From Mesorhabditis belari (Eukaryota; Nematoda; Chromadorea; Rhabditida; Rhabditidae), in contig CAUEEP010000608.1 in the NCBI GenBank assembly GCA_958450365.1, forward strand, positions 124,001 to 188,000: 64,000 bases of DNA, written 5' to 3'. Shown one piece after another: positions 23,138 to 32,084 of the stretch (its first letter is position 1; every line of letters starts with the position of its first letter). The notes below the pieces were generated by a model that did no database searches, was not told the DNA's origin, and worked only from the letters and a program-made list of their open reading frames with translations. The position numbers and the translations under genes are program-made.

Positions 23138-23485
23138 CGTCAAAGCCGAACGTCAATGCCGAACGTCAATGCCGAACGTCAATGCCGAACGTCAATGCCG
23201 AACGACAATGCCGAACGACAATGCCGAACGACAATGCCGAACCTCAATGCCAAACGTGCCGAACGTCAATGCCAAACGTGCCGAACGTCAAAGCCGAACG
23301 TCAATGCCGAACGTCAATGCCGAACGGGCCGAACGTCAATGCCGAACGTCAATGCCGAACGACAATGCCGAACCTCAATGCCAAACGTGCCGAACGTCAA
23401 TGCCAAACGTGCCGAAGGTCAATGCCGAACGTGCCGAACGTCAATGCCGAACGTGCCGAACGTCAATGCCGAAAGTGTCAAAAGG
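23138..23485. repeat. Minisatellite of gccgaacgtcaat units
   Basis: About 28 units of 12-13 bases (aatgccgaacgtc and variants gaacgac, gaacgtgcc). All three plus frames stay open because of unit content; I do not regard these as proteins. It lies 220 bp beyond the stop codon of the RING/B-box gene. Confidence 0.85.
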
Positions 23486-23703
23486 CCGAACGATTCGAGT
23501 TTTGCAAAGTCTTGATTGTCTATTTTAAGTTGTAAGCTGGCTTTTGGAAAAACAAAGGCAGAAGTCAGTGATCAAATGGAGATTTTGACAAGTTTAGCTT
23601 TCAGAGGAATCCAATTTTAAGATACTCTTGAAAAAGCGAGAATTTTTGAGTAGTACAAGAATTGTAAAAACTTTATTTGAAGCTTCAATCAATTTCCGAA
23701 CAT

Positions 23704-26700
23704 CTATTCTAATGGGTAATCAATCTCAACAAAGAGGTTCTGAAATTTCGAAGTTATTTATGTTTTTCTAGAGCTCATTCACTCACCTCTAACCTGGTGT
23801 TACATGTTCGCAAATCTGATAAATATTTCTCACAAATCTCTTCAAATTTTCCACCATTACCTCTAAAAGTTAAACTTTGTAAAAATTTGAAAAAATTAGG
23901 ATTCTACAGGCATTTCTCCTGCTCTCTCTTTGCCGAATCAAAGTTGAGCGTCTCGATTTTGTCGATTTGAGCAATAAGTTTCTAGATTCGATATCAGAAA
24001 GAAAGTCTTCTTAAAAATTTACTTTCTGAACATTTGAAATGTGGTTGATGAGATCCTTGTGAAGGTCGGGGAAACAAACATCGTAGGCCTTGATCTGCGG
24101 GGTAACGGTTTGATGTGTTTCGAGGAAAAGTTGATTGATCTGAACGAGATTTTTATAAACCGTCTTCTCTCTAATGGTAGTGCACCCGGTCCAGCCGAGT
24201 TGATGACTATTTTAGATTTGTTTTGTTGACAATTTGGCAAACTATTGGAGGACGTTGGGTGTTTTCTACAATTGTAGAAAGATTTCGATAGATAGAAAAC
24301 AACTTCAAAGATCTTATTGAAATTTTTATCAATATTGAGACTAATATCGTTTTCTCTCTTATAGTAGTGCACCCAGCCGAGCCGAGTTGGCGACCATTTT
24401 CTAAGCTTTCGCAGAAGCTCAACACTCTAATCCCTCACTAGATCTCATCGTCAGCTACATTTTCCGACCCCACATCGATAGGTTCTGATAAGCGGTTTTT
24501 GAGATTTCGAGCAATTTAGGCAAAGCTTAGGGCGCATTACTATTAGAGAAAATAAGGTAACTAAATGTGTTCAATTACTGAGAATTAGATTGGACCTCAA
24601 TTATATATACCGTCTTCTCTCTAATAGTAGTGCACCAAGCCGAGCCGAGTTGAGGACTATTTTACTGTTTCCAAGCTTTCGCAGAAGCTCAACACTCAAA
24701 TCCCCCACTAGATCTGATCGTCAGCTACATTTTCCGACCCCACATCGATAGGTTCTGATAAGCGGTTTTTGAGATCTCGAGCAATTTAGACGACGATCAT
24801 GGTGCACTACTATTAGGGAAAATACGATAGTTTTAAGGCTAGGCCTTCAAACCTTCTCCATTTCGGCCTTCAAATCGACGATCTCGTGCGAGCGGTGTTT
24901 CCTCATTGAACACAAGGCGCAAATCTGAGTTTTTGTTAGGGATTTGTATAAAGAACTTACAGTTTTTAACTGTAACTTTTAACAGTTTTTTAAATGTAAA
25001 GCTAAACATTTGTGTTATCTGAAGGGGGGAATCTCAGAAACAAAAAATTAGCTGGAGGAAATGTCAATGGCAAAATAGATGTTTTATGATTACAGAAAAC
25101 ACGTCACATTAGCTCGATAAATGGCAAAAAAAGAAATAAGATATATAAGAGCCTGAGATGAAAACAATTTGTCCCACTTTAGTTCAAAATGAAATCAGCG
25201 TTTTTTCGTGAATCATGAAATCTCGGAAATCAGCGCTTTTTCGAAAAAGGTCTACTTTGGTCTACTAAGTAGAAAAAGGTCTACTTTAAATCGTCTACTT
25301 TATCAATAATGAATTCAAGTGTCAAATGTCAAATTCAAGAGTCAAACTATCCGAGAGGTGATCGAATGTCGCTCCAAACCGAGATGATCGATCTCAAGGA
25401 TCAGATCACTATCGTTGGGGATGCAATCAATCTGTCTACATGAGACTTACAGACTCCATTCCTGTCATTATGGTGAACAATTTAGTTCGAGGATTCAAGG
25501 CTCAAGTCTGTCACAATTCTTAAGTTCATTCGTTCAACGAAAATTCGACAATCAAATTTTGTGAGCAAGAATTAGAGATGTCTACAAACCATTGTTGATT
25601 GGAACTTTCACTTGCATCAGGTGTGTGTCTGGAGCTCTGTGAATCTCAAAAAAAGGAGTCAAACTCATGGAATTTCCCCCAGATAATGCAAAAGTATCAA
25701 CTTTAGACCAGAACAGAGCCAAGCAACGATGTCAGAACCAAACCAGGGCCAAACCAGGGCCAGGATCTGACCCTAGCCGATCATAAAGCCCATTTGATAA
25801 AGCCCTGGTCTGATAAAGGCCAAACAACGATGTCAAAACCAAACCAGGGCTAAACCAGGGCCAGGATCTGACCCTAGCCGACCATAAAGGCCATTTGATC
25901 AAGCCCTGGTTTGATAAAGTATTTTCCATAAGCCTTTGCATCAACCTTTATGTCACAATCCTTGCAAAGAAACATTTCGAGAAGAGAAAACTGAAAGCCT
26001 GATTGATTTTAAGCAATTTAACAAAAACAACTTCATTTCCGCAGTTCTCGCAACTTTTTAAGTCACCTTCATTTCGATTTGGCTGTATTGAATTTGGTTG
26101 AATTAGTTGAATTGGTTGAATTGGTTGAATTGGTTGAATTTTTAGCTCTTCTTTTGGCTTTAAGTCACCAGATGATAGCTGTGACATCTCTCTTAGAAAT
26201 GCTAAAAACAAGATTCAAAAATAGCAACCCAAGCAACCAAAGCAACCTTTTAACGGGTTTTCCCACGATTTCTGACTGTAGATGTGATGAGCTTGGCATT
26301 GACAGCACAGAAGGCCGTATTTAAAGGTTCCAGATGAGGTTTGAGTTGAGAGATTTGAGAAACAACCATTACAGATTGCATGGCCACATTGGAGACCGTA
26401 TGGTTCTCGTTCAGGGGTGTCGATTGAATCTGTAAATATTTTGGTTTCAGTCTTTTTTGCTTAAAAATCTACACTCTTCATGACAAATTGGACACTCGGG
26501 AAGGGTGATCGATTGGCACGAGATCAAAGTATATTCTTTTGCGTGCAATTCTAGAAAATTCCTTGAGAGCAGATCTGAAATGAGTGGGTTTTGTAAACGT
26601 TTTTCAAGACTAGAGTTTGCCTTTTCAGAATGCTTACTCGCAAATTGATAGTCGGTAATCTGAATACAGAAAATATGAATACCAGACTTGCACAAAGCGA

Positions 26701-28044
26701 AATGGTAAATGGCAAATGGTAAATGGTAAATGGTAAATGGCAATTAGTAAATGGAAAATGGCAAATGGCAAATGGTAAATGGCAAATGGCAATTCCATTT
26801 GGCGCAATTTTTGCTTTTACACACCGGCACAATCTTCATGATCCCTTCTAACACAGCATTTACGTTATACCGTATTCTCTCCAATAGTAGGGCACCCTGA
26901 GCCTTGCCTAAATTCCTCGAAATCTCGAGAACCGCTTATCAGAACCTATCGATGTGGTGTCGGAAAATGTAGCTGACGATGAGATCTAGTGGGGGATTAG
27001 AGTGTTGAGCTTCTGCAAAAGCTTGGAAACCGTAAAATAGTCATCAACTCGGCTCGCCGGAGTGCACTACGATTAGAGAGAATACGGTATATAAAAATCT
27101 CAAGTTCAGATCAATCAACTTTTCCTCGAGACACATCAAACTGTCACCCCGCAGATCAAGGCCTACAAGGTGTATTTCCCCGACCTTCACAAGGATCTCA
27201 TCTCGATTTGAAGGCCGAAATGGAGAAGGTTGGGAGGTCTAGTCTTAAAACTACCCTATTCTCTCTAATAGTAGTGCACCCTAAGCGTTGCCTAAATTCC
27301 TCCAAATCTCGAGAACCGCTTATCAGAACCTATCGATGTAGGGTCGGAAAATGTAGCTGACGATGAGATCTAGTGGGGGATTAGAGTGTTGAGCTTCTGC
27401 AAAAGCTTGGAACCCGTAAAATAGTCACCAACTCGGCTCGACGGGGTGCACCACTATTAGAGAGAAGACGGTATATATAATTGAGGTCCAATCTAATGCT
27501 CAGTAATGGAACACATTTAGTTACCCTATTCTCTCTAATAGTAGTGCACCCTAAGCGTTGTCTAAATTCCTCCAAATCTCGAGAACCGCTTATCAAAACC
27601 TATCGATGTGGGGTCGAAAAATGTAGCTGACGATGAGATCTAGTGGGAGATTAGAGTGTTGAGCTTCTGTGAAAGCTTGGAAACCGTAAAATGGTCATCA
27701 ACTCGGCTCGCCGGAGTGCACTACTATTAGAGAGAGTACGGTATTTATTTTCACTCACCCATCAAATAATACGATGGATTCGTGTGAATTGAGAAGCAAT
27801 TATATCCAGGACATTTCTGCTTCCTCTCCTCCTTTTCGTTCCTTTGTCGATCTTGATAGCATTTCATGCATAACGACAAAATGTTCGGACAATAAGTTTG
27901 TGTTGGAGCGTTTGAATCTTTAGCTGAGCTTGAATCTAAATTTGAATCCCAAAAAAGAGGTTTATTAAAGAAAATTTGCTAAACAAAGTGAAAGTTACAT
28001 GGTAATCCGCATTGAGAACAGTTTAACGACGTAAAGATAGACAT
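23704..28044 (-). CDS. RING / B-box / coiled-coil (TRIM-like) protein
   Basis: Probable ubiquitin-ligase-type protein. Exons (minus): 28044-27999 (MSIFTSLNCSQCGLP), 27935-27759 (CPNILSLCMKCYQDR, KCPGYNCF), about 26868-26825 (KCCVRRDHEDC), 26574-26473 (ECPICHEE), 26429-26247 (REPYGLQCGHAICNGCF), 26201-26029 (QPIQPIQ repeats, SCENCGNEV), 25990-25946 (FLCKDCDIK), 24924-24853 (ICALCSMRKHRSHEIVDL), 24139-24023, 23981-23908, 23862-23787 and 23739-23704. From 26574 to the stop every junction is in phase. ECPICHEE..CGHAICNGC is a classic RING. CENC..CKDC..CALC..KHRSH is a B-box made from three exons. The tail is helical, as expected for TRIM. The third exon has no usable acceptor because a MITE abuts it (26869), so the first three exons may belong to a broken or separate gene. 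No NHL or SPRY domain seen. Confidence 0.75.
24346..24558. mobile_element. 220-bp MITE copy
   Basis: Family of 20011-20232; left end cgttttctctcttatagtag, right end attactattagagaaaataa. A second left end alone lies at about 24157-24225. Confidence 0.8.
24608..24828. mobile_element. 220-bp MITE copy
   Basis: Left end taccgtcttctctctaatag, right end ctattagggaaaatacga. In an intron of the RING/B-box gene. Confidence 0.82.
24930..25700. other. Intron of RING/B-box gene, little content
   Basis: AT-rich. One exon-like minus stretch (about 25600-25645, SSRHTPDASESSNQQW after an acceptor) could be an alternative exon; evidence is thin. Confidence 0.4.
25715..25920. repeat. Tandem repeat, ~95-bp unit (aaaccagggccaggatctga)
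   Basis: Two units share aaaccagggccaggatctga and ccctagccga. Lies in an intron of the RING/B-box gene. Confidence 0.75.
26700..26795. repeat. (aaatggyaaatgg)n microsatellite
   Basis: About twelve 7-base units (aaatggc/aaatggt). Intronic; long frames across it are artefacts. Confidence 0.85.
26869..27092. mobile_element. 220-bp MITE copy beside a B-box exon
   Basis: Left end taccgtattctctccaatag, right end gattagagagaatacggta. Its left edge abuts KCC..RRDHEDC coding sequence on the minus strand and leaves no splice acceptor, so it may have broken that exon. Confidence 0.82.
27253..27475. mobile_element. 220-bp MITE copy
   Basis: Ends accctattctctctaatagt and attagagagaagacggta. Part of the inverted duplication. 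Confidence 0.82.
27524..27745. mobile_element. 220-bp MITE copy
   Basis: Ends accctattctctctaatagt and attagagagagtacggta. Its right end lies 14 bp from the splice donor of the second RING-gene exon. Confidence 0.82.
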
Positions 28045-28616
28045 TTGAAAAGGTTTCTTTCTCACAAAATAATAAATTTCTGGTGTTTTTAGCAAAATGA
28101 GTTAGCTTTTTGCGAGTTCGTATCACAAAAATCACCTTCAATAACTGATAAGAGCGGGAAAGGTTGGTTGGGAATAAAAAAAATTGAGAACAAAATTGAT
28201 TGTGAGTCGAAGTTTGATCTTTTTTTGTGATTTAATCAAGATCAATTTAAAAGTAAAAGTATTAACATAAGCATAAAGAAAAGTACAAAAGTAAACAGCA
28301 TTAACATAAGCACAAAAGCATAAACACTTAATCATTTGATGAGTCTCGCCTTCACTCGACTTTCCTCAAGAAAGATTACCATAAAGATCTTTCAACATCA
28401 TCTTCATAATTGACTCTTAGAAAAAAGAGACAAACAAATGGCGAGCACGAGACTTTTCCCGTTTCAAAGTAAGCATTTTGTAGACTTGAAGACTTAAAGA
28501 AGCTGTAGAAGACAAGAAAACCGCTTGTAGAAGACACCGCTTGGTATATTTTTGCTAGTGTACCTTTGTACTATTTGTACTTTGTACTTTGTATCTATCT
28601 ATCACCACCACCATAC

Positions 28617-28735
28617 CATCTTTTGAAGTTTTCCCTCTTTTTCGCTGGTTGATTGTTCCCAAGGCATCTCGGATCGTTGATTGGAGTCTTTCGAGAAGTT
28701 TTCGCATTGTAGTAAAGTGTATCACTTGAGCCCAT
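28617..28735 (-). CDS. Possible first exon, unknown gene
   Basis: From an ATG the minus strand is open for 39 codons (MGSSDTLYYNAKTSRKTPIN, LGNNQPAKKRENFKR) to a donor (g/gtatgg). It could be an upstream exon of the RING gene, but phase to 28044 could not be matched. Confidence 0.3.
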
Positions 28736-29084
28736 ATTCTCATATCCGAGGGGAGGTCAGAGCAGGCATTTGGCCCATTTGATCAGAGGAGGAAGCGGCC
28801 AGATGACCACATGTTTCAAAGATGACTCGTTCTACATTAAACTCACTTGGATGTGAGGTGATGGTGACATTCTGCATGGATGAATAGATGCAGGATGGTG
28901 GCATCCTGCATACAGCCCTGATCTTGGGAAAAATGGGCTGAAACTTAAAGAATTTAAAGTCTGAAACGACGAAATGACGCTTTGATATCAAAAATGACTC
29001 CTGATTCCAGCGATAGATAATGATTTGGCCAAGAAATTGATTTGATTTGATTGATTGATTGCGACGATGATGTCAAAAAGTGGC

Positions 29085-29250
29085 TTAGGCTTGAGGCTTC
29101 AGGTTTAGGTTAGGCTTAGGCTTAGGCTCAGGCTTAGGCTTAGGCTTAGGCTCAGGCCCAGGCTTAGGCTCAGGCTTAGGCTTAGGCTTTGGCTTAGGCT
29201 TAGGCTTAGGCTTTGGCTTAGGCTTAGGCTTAGGCTTAGGCTTAACCGTG
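29085..29250. repeat. Interstitial telomere-like array, (TTAGGC)n
   Basis: About 26 hexamers dominated by ttaggc, with variants tcaggc, tttggc and ccaggc. TTAGGC is the nematode telomere repeat, so this is probably an internal telomeric tract. It lies 0.3 kb beyond the lectin gene stop. Confidence 0.85.
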
Positions 29251-29542
29251 TTCAACCTGTAAGTCAGACCAGACTAGAGCCTGACCCTGGCCAAGTTAGG
29301 GTCTGGTCGATGGGCCCAGGACAGTCATAGTGGATTGGTTCGCGTTAAAACTCAAGATTTTCTATAAGGAATCCGACTTTTACCAGTAAAATGAGCTCAA
29401 AGCATAAAGATAATGAAGAATATTTGAAAGATTTTATGATTGAATGTTATTTTTTGATATTTTTTTGCCCCGTTCAATCAAATACTTTTATTTACCTTTA
29501 GAAATGGAAAAGCTGGAAAACCGGAACATCTTGCAAAATCGA

Positions 29543-31524
29543 TTAACTATTCATACTTCGACAAATGAACGGATATGTTCGATCGTAGGAGACGGCTGGC
29601 CAAATGCCTGTCCTTAAATCCATGGAGAAACTGTAGCCAGTATTCGGTTTTTGATCTGAATTCATTCAATTATTGATATTTAACATTTCTTGCCTTGAAA
29701 ATTCGTGTACGTCGCCGCTGATTTGTCTTCCCAAAGCAAGCGGATCCCATCAAAGAGACCACCAAGCCACACCGTTATCGTATCCTAAAAGTGCATACGC
29801 GACTTTTTATCAAAGACAATTTCTAGACAATAAAAGATAAGCAATACTCACATCTCCAAAAGCATCGCGAGCCGCCTTCATCACAATTTGGTTGTCTTCG
29901 GCGCTCGGAATCGAAGCCAGATTAGCGCCGAAACTAGAATTTCCCTCTTTCTGCTACATTTCTGCTTTCTGGAGGATATTTTTGTAAATTTTTCTATTTC
30001 CACGCATTACTCACTAGTTCACGCAGAAGGGTTGCGCCAGAATATAAGAAAGAGAGACGTTGACTGGGAAATAGCAACTGTCCCCCGATGAGCTCTTCAC
30101 GGCAAACTTTGGGCAATGGGGTTTTATTGATGCTGAAAGAAGCACATGGTTTTTATGAAGTCAAGAATATATTAAGAAAACTATAACTTTAGATCTATTT
30201 ATTAATTTATCTATTTATAAACAATTTCTATAGATTTAGACTTGGCTAACGAGAGTTAACGAGAAAAATGGTTCGCTCTACTTCAAGCGCTTTATCTAGC
30301 CACCAGAGTATGGCATTCCCATGAACTTTTTTAAAATTTAAAAGCCAAGACTTTAAGCTATCTAATGATACCTATTACTTATAGGTTTTCTTTAGAAAAA
30401 GTCAGTCAAAAACCTTATCGAAATTTAATGAGACAATTCCTCGTTATCTCGTCAAATCTCGATCGGTTTTGGATTGACTTTTTCAAAAGAAAATCATAAG
30501 TGATAGGTATTATTAGGTAGCTTAAAGTCTTGGCTTTTAAATTAAGAAAAACCTGGTTGGAATTCAATACTCTGGAGGCTAGATCAAGGGCCTGGAGTTG
30601 CGCGACTCTCGTTAGTCAAAAGTCTAATCAAGACTATCTCTAGCGTAACAGCTGAAACTAAAAAGTGAGAGCGATTCAATTTTATTGCATTCTTTAAGAA
30701 GTATAAACGTAAAATTAGTTATTTCTGAACAAAAAAACAAACAAACTTTTATTAGCGACACAGACAAACGAGAGCTTTGTATTGTAGCTATCGGTAGCCC
30801 AAATGCCATCCTCCGTTTGCACGTAGATATTTCCAGGATTCGGATTTGAACCTAATTTTTACCAATAATATTTTAATTAATATTTCTATATAAAATTTGT
30901 TTGCTTACTGTTACATATTGTTGTTGTTGTTTTCTTTTTACCTCTAAAGTTTGTGTAGGGAGCTTGGCTCACCGTTCCATCCTCCCACGTCACATTCCTC
31001 CCGTCAAAGAAGCCACCAACCCAAAAAGTTACCGAATTCTAAAGAGCTAGGCTTTAGAAAACAAGTTAAGCTTTCTTTTATAGCTCATAGTTTTCCTTGT
31101 TATGTCAAGTAAAAGATTTTACCATATCCCGACCGGCTATCATGATGTTCCAGTTGTCTTTAGCGTTTTCGATTGAAGCTAGTGTTCCATCAAAACTAAA
31201 TTTTTTAAAGTTTGCTTTTAAAAGAGGATTTATATATCAATAATTTATATTTCTATCTTTAAAAATTATCAGCCTTACTAGTTTTCGCAAAAGCGTTTCG
31301 CCTGATTGTAGGAGAGTTGCGTGTCGACGATGACAAAGCAACTTTCCGATTTCGACGAGGGAATCGAATTTTTTGGACAATAAGCACTCAAAAGATCTGA
31401 ATTTAAACTAAATTCAAAAATGATAAGCTAAATGAAAGTGAAATTGAAAGTAAAAGCCTCTTTAGGCTCTCAAACCTGTAAGCACAGCCACGAAAAGAAT
31501 CGTCTTCGTGAATTTGAGCAGCAT
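29543..31524 (-). CDS. Secreted two-domain C-type lectin
   Basis: Worm CLEC-type protein, probably secreted; such proteins are often linked to gut and immune responses. Nine exons in phase, 281 aa: 31524-31476, 31396-31279, 31195-31123, 31038-30942, 30851-30747, 30132-30015, 29933-29852, 29784-29694 and 29655-29543. MLLKFTKTILFVAVLTG is a signal peptide cut by intron 1. CTLD1: YCPKNS, SESCFVIVD, SYNQAKRFCENY, WVGGFFDGRNVTWEDGT, KLSFVCV. CTLD2: HCPKFAVKS, GDSCYFPV, FGANLASIPSAEDNQ, VWLGGLFDGIRLLWED, YPFICRS. No EPN/QPD-WND calcium site is seen, so sugar binding is not assured. The intron at 29693 has a GC donor. It is head-to-head with the lectin at 32085, with identical sizes for exons 1, 2, 6, 7 and 8. 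No damage seen. Confidence 0.88.
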
Positions 31525-32084
31525 TTTTTGTGAGATCTTCCCCTGAAAGATTCTCAATCTTTTCCTGAAATTATTCACCTTTTTATAGACCATTTTAACG
31601 CCAATTATGATTTCGAAACCTTCTGTTATTATCAATTCAAGTTTGTTATTCAAATGCCTGTCGAAAATAAAAGGTGAGTGATGTCAGAGAAGAATTTGAG
31701 ATACGGTTTTAGCCACTATTTTGTATGTATCCATTTTACCAGTAAGCAGATAATAGACATCATTTTTGCATAAGAAAAAGAAACAAAACAAATATTTTTC
31801 GTAAATAGAATTTTAAAACTCATTGATAAGCGTCAAATTTAAGATAATCTTTAGCGATTTTGTTTTCCCTTCAGCTTTTTCTTATTATATTTACATAAAC
31901 GTCATAAAACGGGGAGAGAGGAAGCGAAAAAGAAAAATAAGACTGTATGAATTCAATTTGTTTAGTAAATTTGAACTGATAATGAAAGAAATTTTGAAAT
32001 CTAGTTGACGGAAAGTCGACGATTGGGCGTGGCCGGGGGATAAAAGGCAAAAGATATTCGGATTGATTTGAGAAGTTCTCAAAA
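31525..32084. promoter_or_regulatory. Shared divergent promoter of two lectin genes
   Basis: 560 bp between the two start codons. TATA-like tataaaaagg (complement of 31579-31588) is 55-65 nt before the minus-strand ATG, and ataaaagg (32040-32047) about 40 nt before the plus-strand ATG. TGATAA words, the core of intestinal GATA-factor sites in nematodes, occur at 31629-31634 (complement), 31824-31829 and 31977-31982. Co-expression, perhaps in the intestine, is an inference. Confidence 0.55.

Larger units (their letters stand above)
24023..24900. repeat. Left arm of a large inverted duplication
   Basis: Blocks of this arm (exon at 24023-24139, MITE, ggtaactaaatgtgttc spacer, MITE, B-box exon at 24853) recur in inverted orientation at 27092-27745. 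The order is rearranged. Confidence 0.75.
27092..27745. repeat. Right arm of the inverted duplication
   Basis: Plus strand carries a copy of the coiled-coil exon (27117-27207; complement of 24023-24139) fused to a copy of the B-box exon end (27208-27230), then a MITE, a spacer matching 24560-24607 inverted, and another MITE. Exon order is reversed relative to the gene, so the copies are not functional. Confidence 0.75.

Noticed and set aside
23138..23485. Could the regular 12-13-bp array be a CRISPR?
   Set aside because: No repeat-spacer structure; units are contiguous and the genome is eukaryotic.
22790..23528. Long overlapping plus frames of 132-241 codons
   Set aside because: They run through a tRNA-Trp sequence and a 12-13-base minisatellite that leaves all three frames open; no protein signal independent of the repeat.
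24019..24425. Frames of 60-117 codons on both strands
   Set aside because: Plus frames are antisense of the coiled-coil exon; minus frames read through intron and MITE.
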